Assembly: GCF_000239815.1 (NCBI RefSeq) | Contig: NZ_CAFK01000015.1 | Location: forward strand, 1-33,409 | Source: Bradyrhizobium sp. STM 3843 | Lineage (GTDB): Bacteria; Pseudomonadota; Alphaproteobacteria; Rhizobiales; Xanthobacteraceae | Reading direction: 5' to 3' | DNA: 33,409 bases | Part shown: positions 22,494-30,213 of the stretch, piece by piece | How positions within the stretch are numbered: the first letter of the stretch is position 1 | Layout of the letters: each line of letters begins with the position of its first letter | The notes under the pieces: generated by a model | Databases searched by the model: none | What the model was told of the DNA's origin: nothing | The model's input: only the letters and a program-made list of their open reading frames with translations | Translations under genes and position numbers: made by a program

Positions 22494-24824
22494 TCAGCTG
22501 ACATCCTCGAACAGCCGCTTGCTCAGGATCGCGTGCACGCCCCAATTGCCGTCGACCACCTGGGTGACGCCAAAGTCGACCGCGGCCGACATCAGCGCGA
22601 CCGCCTCGTCCTCGCTGAGCCCTTTGACGTGCATTAGGAACCGGCGCATCTTGCGGAAGGCATCCTTCATCGCGAGGTCGAGCGAGGACGTGGCATAGAC
22701 CTCGCTCTGACCCTGTGCGCCGAACTCGGCCAGATAGTTCGGGTGGCTGAAGCCGGTCAGCACCCAGTCGGTCGCGGTCTCGATCAGCGGATAGGTGAGG
22801 TCGGCAAACGGCTTGCCGGCAAGCTGCCCCTTCTTGTGCAGGATCACCTGGAACGTGCCTGTCATCGAGCATTCGATCGCGGTGCCGGAGAGCTCGCCGT
22901 CGCCTTGGGTGGCGTGGGGATCGCCGACCGACAGCAGCGCGCCGGGCACTGCGACCGGCAGATAGACTGCCGATCCCTTGCCGAGCCGCCAATTGTCGAG
23001 GTTGCCGCCGAAATAAGACGGCGGGATCGAGTCGACGAAATCGAGTTCGCGCGGCGCCACCGCGATCACCCCGAAATGCGGCCGCAGCGGAATCCGGACG
23101 TGATCGAGCACGCCGTGGCGGCGCTTGACGCTGCCGGGCGAAACCGGAACGCCGGGATAGTCGTAGGTGGCGTGCACCACGCCGAACGGATCGGTCTGCG
23201 GCTCCCAGCGATAGGAGTAGAGCGCGCGGGCATGGGGCTCGGCGTCGTCGGCGAAGATCTCATAGATCGTTACGGCCTCGCGCGGATTGGGGCCGGCCAG
23301 CAGTTCGTTGTAGTGATAGCCCCACCACGCGGCGACGCCGGAGCCGAACACACGGCCGGCATAGTCGGCGCTGCGACTCGGCCGCGGCACGATGTCGAGG
23401 ATGCGCACCTCCAGCACGTCGCCGGGCTGCGCATCCTTCACCGCCACCGGGCCGGTGCAGATGTGCACGCCAAAACCTTCGCCGGCGCCGCGCCCGAACA
23501 CGCTGGCATCCATCGGGCCGGCGCCGCGCCGGTCGACGTTCTTTTTGGTGCTGGTCCAGCCGAACACGCTCTCCGCGCCGGCATCGCCCGATATCATGCG
23601 CTCGGGATCGTCGGAGGCGTGCTGCGTCAGGGTTTCGATGGTGATGGTGTCGCCGGACGCGATCTCGCACTGCGGAGGCAGCGAACGGCTGAAATAGCCC
23701 CAGTGCACGCGGTCGGCTGACACGGCGAGATGGTGCCGCTGCTGCGCGGCGGCCAGATCGTTGGTCTGCGCTGGCAGCATGGTCTGGCCTTTCGCAGGCG
23801 CGACCTGATGCGCGCGCAATTGCGCCAGCGCCTGATGCGGCCAGCCGCGCTGGCCGCGCGGTGCGGCGGCCGCGCTGGTCCGCTCGGCCTGCTGCTGCCG
23901 GAACTCGCGCGGCGACAGGCCGAAACGCTGGCGGAAGCTGCGGCTGAAATGCGCGGAATCGGCAAAGCCGCAGCGATAGGCGATCTCGGAGATCGAATGG
24001 TGCGCTTCGGTCGGGTTGGAGAGATCGGCAAGCGCCCGCTGCAGCCGGCGCTCGCGCACATAATGACTGAAATTGTCGCCGGCACCTTCGAACAGTTTCT
24101 GCAGGTAGCGCTCGGAAATGCCTTCCGCCTGCGCGATCCGCGCGGGTGTCAGCTCGGCGTCGTCGAGCCGGCGTTCGATGGTCTGACAGATCCGGTGCAG
24201 GGTGGCGGCCTGGGTCGCGCTGTTGCAGGCATCCTTGACGGACGCCGCCTGCTGGTGCGCCAGCGTGAGCAACAGGTCGACAAGGCTTTGCGCGACCGTG
24301 CTCCATTCGGCATCGCTCAAGCTTTCAAGCGATCGCGCGGTGGCCGCCAGCGTGCCGCAGAAGATTTCGGCGAGACCGTTCGGTGGGATGACATGAGGCC
24401 TGGTGAACTCAAGTTTGCCGATCATGCGGCCATGCAGCGCATCCGATGTCACCGACAATGCGATCGCGCGCAGGTCACGCTGGAATCCGATGCTGCAATC
24501 TCCGCCGCGGGGCAGCAGCACCAAATGCCCGGCCGGCACGATGCGATGGCCCTCGGTGCTCTTCAGCACGGCGCCATCCTCGGTCACCAGCAGCGCGATT
24601 GGCAGATCCTCATGGGCATGAGGCAGCGGCGCCACGACCTGTGCGCCGGCTGCCAGTCGCGATACTGCCACGCCCGGCGCGTTGCGATGCGAGGCGGTCG
24701 CATGCCCGTCATAGAAGGAGGACTTGGCTGCCGGCTGCAGCCCGGCCGCGTTCAGGACATCGCGCCACGCTTCAGGGCGCTCGTCCTGCGCATAGGATTC
24801 GCTGGTGAAGGGGCGAAAACTCAT
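22494..24824 (-). CDS. AraC-type regulator fused to acetamidase/formamidase
   Basis: This is one uninterrupted 776-residue frame. Residues 1-205 resemble the AraC_binding_2 sensor domain (VVAPLPHAHEDLPIALLV; VPAGHLVLLPRGGDCSIGF). Residues about 209-311 are a complete AraC DNA-binding domain with both helix-turn-helix units, the second being ISEIAYRCGFADSAHFSRSF. A Gln/Ala/Arg-rich linker follows (about 312-348). Residues 349-776 are a full-length FmdA/AmdA amidase: VHWGYFSRSLPPQ, GDTITIETLTQHASDD, PGDVLEVRILDIVPRPS, TDPFGVVHATYDYPG, SVGDPHATQGDGELSG and VTQVVDGNWGVHAILS. It would hydrolyse formamide, acetamide or another short amide to ammonia and acid. An internal ATG at 23780 with AAAGG upstream could start the enzyme alone. 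ATG 24824 is chosen because the extra codons up to 24956 look non-coding. It is encoded directly after a free-standing paralogous amidase gene. Confidence 0.88.
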   Translation of the reverse strand: MSFRPFTSESYAQDERPEAWRDVLNAAGLQPAAKSSFYDGHATASHRNAPGVAVSRLAAGAQVVAPLPHAHEDLPIALLVTEDGAVLKSTEGHRIVPAGHLVLLPRGGDCSIGFQRDLRAIALSVTSDALHGRMIGKLEFTRPHVIPPNGLAEIFCGTLAATARSLESLSDAEWSTVAQSLVDLLLTLAHQQAASVKDACNSATQAATLHRICQTIERRLDDAELTPARIAQAEGISERYLQKLFEGAGDNFSHYVRERRLQRALADLSNPTEAHHSISEIAYRCGFADSAHFSRSFRQRFGLSPREFRQQQAERTSAAAAPRGQRGWPHQALAQLRAHQVAPAKGQTMLPAQTNDLAAAQQRHHLAVSADRVHWGYFSRSLPPQCEIASGDTITIETLTQHASDDPERMISGDAGAESVFGWTSTKKNVDRRGAGPMDASVFGRGAGEGFGVHICTGPVAVKDAQPGDVLEVRILDIVPRPSRSADYAGRVFGSGVAAWWGYHYNELLAGPNPREAVTIYEIFADDAEPHARALYSYRWEPQTDPFGVVHATYDYPGVPVSPGSVKRRHGVLDHVRIPLRPHFGVIAVAPRELDFVDSIPPSYFGGNLDNWRLGKGSAVYLPVAVPGALLSVGDPHATQGDGELSGTAIECSMTGTFQVILHKKGQLAGKPFADLTYPLIETATDWVLTGFSHPNYLAEFGAQGQSEVYATSSLDLAMKDAFRKMRRFLMHVKGLSEDEAVALMSAAVDFGVTQVVDGNWGVHAILSKRLFEDVS
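23780..23792 (-). promoter_or_regulatory. Internal ribosome-binding site and ATG before the amidase domain
   Basis: On the minus strand AAAGG (23788-23792) stands 7 bases before the in-frame ATG whose first base is 23780 (Met349 of the fusion). The following 428 residues match a free-standing amidase from its natural N-terminus. This could be a working second start or a relic of two separate genes. Confidence 0.5.
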
Positions 24825-24955
24825 GACACGACCCGGGTTGCGGAAGGCGAAGCAACCCCCGTGCCAGACGAGTTCGACTGTTCGCCGCCACGGCGGCGTC
24901 ACAATGACGCTCATATCCCCCGCCGCTGGTCCAAAAGAGCTTTCAGCCCAGTGCA

Positions 24956-26197
24956 CTACTCACATCGGAACACGCTCTTGCGGATGGTGCCGTGGACGCC
25001 CCAATTGGCGTCGACCACCTGGGTGACGCCAAAATCGGCACCGACCGACATCAGTGAGATCGCCTCATCCTCGCTCAGCCGCTGCACGGTCATCAGGAAG
25101 CGCCTGAGCTTGCGGAACGCATCGCGCATGGCGCGATCGAGGCTCGAATGGTTGGCGATCTCGGTTTGCGCATTGGCGCCGAGCTCGGCGAGGTAGTTCG
25201 GATAGGTAAAACCGTACACCGACCAGGCTTGAGCGGTTTCCAGCAGGGGATGGGTGAGACCTTCGAGCGGCGTGCCGCCGAGATCGTTCTTCTTGTGGAG
25301 GATGAACTCGAAGTCGCCGGTCAGTGATGTCTCGATCGCGGTGCCGCCGAGCTCGCTGTCGCCCTGCGCCGCATGCGGATCGCCAACCGAGAAATAGGCG
25401 CCGGGCACGGCGACCGGATAATACATCCGCGCGCCCTTGCCGATCCGCCAGTCATCGATGTTGCCGCCGGAATAGCCTGGCGGAATCGAGGAGACGAAAT
25501 CGGCTTCCGATGGCGCCAGCCCCATGGTGCCGAAATGCAGCCGCGCCGGCACCCTGATGTCGGCCAGGATGTTCTCGCGCTTGGTGATGGTCGTATGATC
25601 GACGCGCACGCCCGGATAATCGATGGTCGCGTGCACGATGCCGTCGGGGTCGGTCTGTGGCGTCCAGACGTAATTGTAGACCGCCTTGGCATAAGGTTCG
25701 CCGGAGGTGTCGAGCTCGAAGATGGTGATGACCTCGCGCGGCTTCGGCTCCTCGATCAGGTCGTGATAGTGAAAGCCCCAATTGGCGGCGACATTGGAGC
25801 CGAAGCATTTGCCGGCATGGCAGCCGCATTGGCTCGGCCGCGGCCGGATGTCCAGGATGCGGACCTCCAGCACGTCGCCGGGCTCGGCGCCTTCGATCGC
25901 GACAGGACCGGTAAGCAGATGCACGCCGAGACCTTCGCCCGAGCCGCGAATGAACGGGCCTTGGGTCGGGCCCGCGCCGCGGCGCGCCAGCGCCTTGTGC
26001 TCGCGGGTCCAGGCGAACACGCTCTCGGCGCCGGGATCGTCCTTGATCATCCGCTCATAGTCGTCATTGGCGTGATGGGTGAGCGTCTCGATGGTGGCGC
26101 GGTCGCCGGAGCGCAAGGTCAGCGCCGGGGCGACCACTTTGCTGAAATAGCCCCAGTGAACGGTTTTCGGTGACACCGGCAGCAGGTGATGTCTCAT
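24956..26197 (-). CDS. Acetamidase/formamidase family protein
   Basis: This 413-residue protein starts at ATG 26197, with AAAGAGG upstream; an earlier in-frame start at 26287 would overlap the ABC transporter gene. It aligns along its length with the amidase half of the fused gene next door: VHWGYFS, GDRATIETLTHHANDD, PGDVLEVRILDIRPRPS, TDPDGIVHATIDYPG, SVGDPHAAQGDSELGG and VTQVVDANWGVHGTI. It should hydrolyse formamide, acetamide or a related amide to ammonia and the acid in the cytoplasm. Unlike the fused copy it carries a Cys/His cluster, QCGCHAGKC (residues 123-131), beside HYH at 143-145, which may hold a metal. It lies 58 bases after the ABC permease-ATPase gene and 131 bases before the fusion gene. 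Confidence 0.9.
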   Translation of the reverse strand: MRHHLLPVSPKTVHWGYFSKVVAPALTLRSGDRATIETLTHHANDDYERMIKDDPGAESVFAWTREHKALARRGAGPTQGPFIRGSGEGLGVHLLTGPVAIEGAEPGDVLEVRILDIRPRPSQCGCHAGKCFGSNVAANWGFHYHDLIEEPKPREVITIFELDTSGEPYAKAVYNYVWTPQTDPDGIVHATIDYPGVRVDHTTITKRENILADIRVPARLHFGTMGLAPSEADFVSSIPPGYSGGNIDDWRIGKGARMYYPVAVPGAYFSVGDPHAAQGDSELGGTAIETSLTGDFEFILHKKNDLGGTPLEGLTHPLLETAQAWSVYGFTYPNYLAELGANAQTEIANHSSLDRAMRDAFRKLRRFLMTVQRLSEDEAISLMSVGADFGVTQVVDANWGVHGTIRKSVFRCE

Positions 26198-26255
26198 GCA
26201 AGGGCCTCTTTGCAGCTGGGACGCGAGATCATTGATGTTGATGTGAAGGATGAGC

Positions 26256-27878
26256 TCATGCCACGGCGTCCTTCTGCCGCTCGGCATCCATCACCGACAG
26301 GAAACGCGCGGTCAGCGGATGACGCGGATGGGACAGCACCTCGTGCGCCGGGCCTTGCTCCAGGATCACGCCGCCGTTGAGGAAAGCGACGCGGTCGGCA
26401 ACCTCGTCGGCAAAGCGGATCTGATGCGTCGAGATGATCATGGTGAGCCCATCATCGATCGCGAGCCGCCGGATCACTTCCAGCACTTCGTTGACCAGCT
26501 CGGGGTCGAGCGCCGAGGTCGGCTCATCCAGCAGCAGGACGCTGGGATTGGGGGCGAGCGCGCGCGCAATCGCGACGCGCTGCTGCTGGCCGCCGGAGAG
26601 ATGGCGCGGCAGCGCATCGGCGCGATGGCTGAGCCCGACACGTTCCAGCAATTCGCCGGCGCGGCGCTCGGCCTCGAAGCGGCCGAGGCCATGAACCCAG
26701 CGCAGGGGACCGGCGATGTTTTCCTTCGCGGTGAGATGAGCAAACAGGTTGAACTGCTGGAACACCATGCCGACGCCGACATTGGCGCGCTCGTTGGCGA
26801 TGGCACGTGGCGACAGCGTCCTGCCGTCGTCGCCGAAGCCGAGCCGGCGACCGCCGACGCGGATCTCGCCGGCCTCCCAATGCTCCAGATGATTGATGCA
26901 ACGGAGCAGGGTGCTCTTGCCCGAGCCGCTCGGACCCAGCAACGCGACCACCTCGCCGATGCGCACCGTGAGATCGAGGCCATCGAGGACAGCGTGACCG
27001 TGATAGCTCTTGCGCAGATCCTTCACCTCGACCGCGATGTTGTTGCGGGCAATGGTGGCGGCGCGCTTGGCGCGATCCTCGCTGGTCAGGGCGAGCGGCG
27101 GCGTCTCCTTCAGCTCAGCCGGCTCGGGCGTGGCTGTGTCAGCGGCGGTCTGCTCGGCGAGCTTCGGCTTGGTGGCGACATCGACGCGACGCCAAGGCAG
27201 ATAATCCGCCAGCTGGCGCTGGCGGCTGGCGCGGTCGAGATCCAGCAGCCATTCCAGCGCCAGCTGGATCGCGCTGACCGCGCCGGTCAGCACCAGATAG
27301 ATCAGGCCGGACGCAAAGAAGATCGAGAAGAAGTCGAAGGTGGAGGAGGCGAGCTGGGTCGAGCGCAGCGTCAGCTCCTGCACCGCGATCACCGAGGCGA
27401 GCGAAGAGTTTTTCAGCGCACTGACCGCCTCGTTGCCGAAGGCGGGGATCATGGTGCGGATCGCCTGCGGCGCGATGATCCGCCGCATCAGCACCGCCGG
27501 TGTCATGCCGAGCGCCTGTCCTGCAAGCAGCTGCCCGCGATCGACGCCCAACACGCCGGCGCGCAGCATCTCCGCGATGAACGGCGCCTCGTTGCAGGCG
27601 AGCGCGAGGCCTGCGGCAAGCACCGCCGGCAGCTTGATGCCGATATGCGGCAGCGCGTCGTAGGCGAACACCATCTGCAGGATCAGCGGGGTGCCGCGGA
27701 AGATCACGGTGTAGCCGCGCGCCAGCGCCGAGAGCAGCCAGAAGCGGCTGAGCTGCATGCCCGCGAGAATGAGCCCAAGGATCAGTCCGCCGATCAGCCC
27801 GAGCGCCGTGACCTGCAGGGTCAGCTCGATGCCCTGCAGCAAATATGGCAGGCTGAGATAGTGCAGGAACAGGGACAT
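26256..27878 (-). CDS. Fused ABC permease-ATPase, polar amino-acid uptake family
   Basis: This 540-residue protein joins two ABC subunits. Residues 1-215 are a HisM/GlnP-type permease with about five membrane segments and the EAA loop in QALGMTPAVLMRRIIAPQAI. Residues 216-280 are a charged Pro/Ala linker. Residues 281-535 are the ATPase, with Walker A GPSGSGKST (315-323), signature LSGGQQQR (427-434), Walker B LLLDEP (448-453) and the H-loop His in ISTHQIRF. The transporter would work as a homodimer of this single chain, importing an amino acid or similar polar nitrogen compound using ATP. Its binding protein is encoded just upstream, beyond a palindromic repeat. Both amidase genes follow on the same strand, so the cargo may be their substrate. 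Such fusions are known but uncommon. Confidence 0.9.
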   Translation of the reverse strand: MSLFLHYLSLPYLLQGIELTLQVTALGLIGGLILGLILAGMQLSRFWLLSALARGYTVIFRGTPLILQMVFAYDALPHIGIKLPAVLAAGLALACNEAPFIAEMLRAGVLGVDRGQLLAGQALGMTPAVLMRRIIAPQAIRTMIPAFGNEAVSALKNSSLASVIAVQELTLRSTQLASSTFDFFSIFFASGLIYLVLTGAVSAIQLALEWLLDLDRASRQRQLADYLPWRRVDVATKPKLAEQTAADTATPEPAELKETPPLALTSEDRAKRAATIARNNIAVEVKDLRKSYHGHAVLDGLDLTVRIGEVVALLGPSGSGKSTLLRCINHLEHWEAGEIRVGGRRLGFGDDGRTLSPRAIANERANVGVGMVFQQFNLFAHLTAKENIAGPLRWVHGLGRFEAERRAGELLERVGLSHRADALPRHLSGGQQQRVAIARALAPNPSVLLLDEPTSALDPELVNEVLEVIRRLAIDDGLTMIISTHQIRFADEVADRVAFLNGGVILEQGPAHEVLSHPRHPLTARFLSVMDAERQKDAVA

Positions 27879-27930
27879 CGATCAGTTCGCGCGGTGAGAG
27901 ATTGAGCCCCGACGAGCGCGGCGGTGACGG

Positions 27931-28066
27931 TGCACCCTCTCCCCTTGTGGGAGAGGGTGCCTGAGATGCGAAGCATCGAAGGCGGGTGAGGGGTCTGCAT
28001 CCGCGGAGACAGACCCCTCACCCGGCGCCTTCGGCTTCACCCTCTCCCACAAGGGGAGAGGGTGAA
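27931..28066. repeat. Long palindromic intergenic repeat (about 135 bp)
   Basis: A 27-base arm at 27933-27959 is perfectly inverted at 28038-28064, and each arm is itself a hairpin (CACCCTCTCCC / GGGAGAGGGTG). A second nested arm GGGTGAGGGGTCTG (27984-27997) pairs with 28010-28023. The element lies between the binding-protein and permease-ATPase genes. It may uncouple or stabilise their mRNA. Confidence 0.8.
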
Positions 28067-28107
28067 GCGTCCATGCGGCCGGCTTGGGAGGCTAAGACCT
28101 CATCTTC

Positions 28108-28998
28108 TCAATCCGCGGTCAGGATGTCCGGCTCCTTGAAGTTGGCGGGATCGAGCTCCCACTTCTTCAACAGCTCCTGGTGAACGCCGGCCTTCTGCAC
28201 CTCGATCAGCGCGGCCAGCACCGCGTCACGGAATTTCGGCTTGTCCTTCGGCACGGCGATGCCGACCGAATAGGGGATGGTCACCGCGATCGCCTTCTCC
28301 AGCTTGTCGGGATAGGCCTTCACGGCCTGGTCCACCGTGTTGACGTCGTTGATGTAGGTGTCGGCACGGCCCGCCAGAATCGCCTGGATGCAGTTGGCAT
28401 TGTTGTCATAGAGCTGCAGCGTTGGCTCCGGCTTGCCGGCGTCCTTGCATTTCGGCCCCATGTCCTGCACCAGCGGCACCTCGACGAAACCGGTGTTTTC
28501 GGCCGCGGCGGCCCCGCACAGGGTGAGGTCGATGCCGTGGATGCCCTTCGGATTGCCCTTGGCCACCAGCACGCCGTCGAACACCTTGGAATAGGTGATG
28601 AAGTCGGCCGCCTTGGCGCGCTCCTTGGTGGCGTAGATATCGGAGATCACGATGTCGGCCTGGCCGCTCGCCAGCGTGGTCAGCAATGCCGCGAACACCA
28701 CCGGCTTGTAGGTGAGCGTGAAGCCGAGGCAGTCGCCGATCGCCTCGCCGAGGTCGATGTCGAAGCCGACATATTTGCTCGGGTCCTTGGGATCGATCGC
28801 CTCATAGCCCGGCGTATGTGGGTTGATCGCGTTGGTGAGCGTCTTGCCCTTCCAGTCCGGATATTTGTCCTGCAGCGCCGCGCAGCCCGCAGGCGTCGCG
28901 GCTTGCGCCTCGATCGGCGTCAACAGTCCCGCCGCGATCACGGCGCCGAGCGCGGCCAGCCACGCGCGGCGCGCCTTGGTGAAAAGCCATTTCTGCAT
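28108..28998 (-). CDS. Periplasmic binding protein of a polar amino-acid ABC transporter
   Basis: This 296-residue protein starts at ATG 28998, behind AAGGAG; the long in-frame upstream stretch rich in Arg is not coding. Residues 1-33 are a signal peptide ending in AQA. The mature protein is an SBP_bac_3-type receptor: GYEAIDPKDPSKYVGFDIDL, then LASGQADIVISDIYATKERA and GRADTYINDVNTVDQAV. Four Cys residues may form disulfides. It would capture an amino acid or related small molecule and deliver it to the fused permease-ATPase encoded next. The usual Arg of the amino-acid carboxylate site is hard to place with certainty, so the ligand is not named. It is the first gene of the six-gene minus-strand cluster. 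Confidence 0.87.
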   Translation of the reverse strand: MQKWLFTKARRAWLAALGAVIAAGLLTPIEAQAATPAGCAALQDKYPDWKGKTLTNAINPHTPGYEAIDPKDPSKYVGFDIDLGEAIGDCLGFTLTYKPVVFAALLTTLASGQADIVISDIYATKERAKAADFITYSKVFDGVLVAKGNPKGIHGIDLTLCGAAAAENTGFVEVPLVQDMGPKCKDAGKPEPTLQLYDNNANCIQAILAGRADTYINDVNTVDQAVKAYPDKLEKAIAVTIPYSVGIAVPKDKPKFRDAVLAALIEVQKAGVHQELLKKWELDPANFKEPDILTAD

Positions 28999-29388
28999 TT
29001 GCCAGCTCCTTCGAAACGGTCGTGGTCGCGTGGTCCGGCGACGCTGTGGTGCGTCGCCGCGGCCCAGGCTCGAAGGAAGCTTACGGGTGCGCGCACGCGG
29101 AAGACTTGTCCACGGGCGCACAAAATGTTGCAAAGTGCCGGCGCAAGAATTGAGCAGGGCATGCCCAAAAACTATCCGCGACACCGAGCGGAGATAGCCG
29201 GGGGTTCGTGCTTGCGGTGAAGCCGCGCAACGATGCGCGTACTGATCGTTGCCGCGCGCGCTGTGCCGCGATGCAAATGTGCAGCGCGATAGTTCGCGCC
29301 GCGGGCTTGGCTCGCGCGTGGCGGCCGACTACGATGCCGCCGCTCGCGTTCGAGCATCTGGGGCTATCTCGTTGGTAAGGTGTCCATA
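28999..29388. other. Divergent intergenic region between two ABC transporter operons
   Basis: No gene is supported here. It must contain the promoters of both divergent operons. I looked for a sigma-54 promoter (GG and GC ten bases apart) and found no good match. The 19-bp palindrome at 29393-29411 lies at its right edge. Confidence 0.5.
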
Positions 29389-30213
29389 ATGATGTTCCGT
29401 TTAACGGAACAGCCGTCAGTTGGCCGCGTCCTGATGCGGACACTGATTGCACTCGCGTATCTCATCATCTTCGCGCCTGTCGTGATGATCGTGGTCACGA
29501 GCTTCTTCGCGCAGGAGCTGATCAGCTTCCCGCCGCCGGCGCTCTCCTTGGCATGGTACGCCAACGCATGGGCCAAGCCCGAATTCCTGCGCGGCCTGCT
29601 CACGAGCTTTCAGGTCGCCTTGCTCGCCGCCGCGATTGGCGTGCCGATCGGCACGGCAGCGGCGCTCGCGATCGTGCGCGGTGAATTTCCGGGACGCCAG
29701 ACTTTGAGTTCGTTCCTGCTCGCGCCGCTCGCCGTCCCCGGTGTGGTCGCCGGCTCCGGCCTTTATATGCTCTATGTGCTGGCCGAGGATTTCTTTGACC
29801 GTGATATCAAGGCGACCACGGAAGGGCTGGTGGCCGCGCACACGCTGCTCGCAATTCCCTGGACGGTGCGCCTGGTCGTGGCGAGCCTGCAAGGCCTCGA
29901 CCGCAGAGCGGAAGAAGCCGCTGCAAACCTCGGCGCCAGCCCCTTCACGGTGTTTCGCCGCATCACGCTGCCGATGATGCGGCCGGGCGTGGTGGCGGCC
30001 GCGATGTTCTCCTTCATCCAAAGCTTCGAGAATCTCGACCTCTCGATGCTGCTGGTCGGCCCCGGTCGGATCACGCTCCCTGTCGCAATGCTGAACTATC
30101 TCGAATTCCGAATCGATCCCACCTTGGCCGCGGTGGCGACCGTCCAGATCACATTGGTTGGACTGCTGATGGTGGTGACGGACCGCTTCGTCAAACTCTC
30201 CCGGGTCGTTTGA
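29389..30213 (+). CDS. Polyamine-type ABC transporter permease (PotC-like)
   Basis: This 274-residue membrane protein has about six hydrophobic segments and the EAA motif EEAAANLGASPFTVFRRITL. By family it is one half of the membrane channel of a spermidine/putrescine-type importer, together with the permease encoded at 32457. I chose ATG 29389, which has AAGG 8 bases upstream; ATG 29434 would place the start after a perfect palindrome and give a typical but shorter N-terminus. Its stop overlaps the ATG of the ATPase gene by one base. Charged residues at the N-terminus predict a cytoplasmic end. The exact cargo is not readable. Confidence 0.87.
   Translation: MMFRLTEQPSVGRVLMRTLIALAYLIIFAPVVMIVVTSFFAQELISFPPPALSLAWYANAWAKPEFLRGLLTSFQVALLAAAIGVPIGTAAALAIVRGEFPGRQTLSSFLLAPLAVPGVVAGSGLYMLYVLAEDFFDRDIKATTEGLVAAHTLLAIPWTVRLVVASLQGLDRRAEEAAANLGASPFTVFRRITLPMMRPGVVAAAMFSFIQSFENLDLSMLLVGPGRITLPVAMLNYLEFRIDPTLAAVATVQITLVGLLMVVTDRFVKLSRVV
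29393..29411. promoter_or_regulatory. Perfect 19-bp palindrome at the start of the polyamine ABC operon
   Basis: TGTTCCGTT and AACGGAACA are perfect inverse copies around one T. The site overlaps the first codons if the permease starts at 29389. TTCCG-N5-CGGAA resembles IclR-family sites, as far as I recall. Probably an operator. Confidence 0.6.

Noticed and set aside
26250..27905. Long plus-strand frame opposite the ABC fusion
   Set aside because: A shadow of the fused permease-ATPase, which has all ABC motifs in the other strand.
28999..29388. Sigma-54 (GG-N10-GC) promoter
   Set aside because: GGCAC followed by TTTGC occurs near 29130-29150, but the spacing does not fit the required distance.
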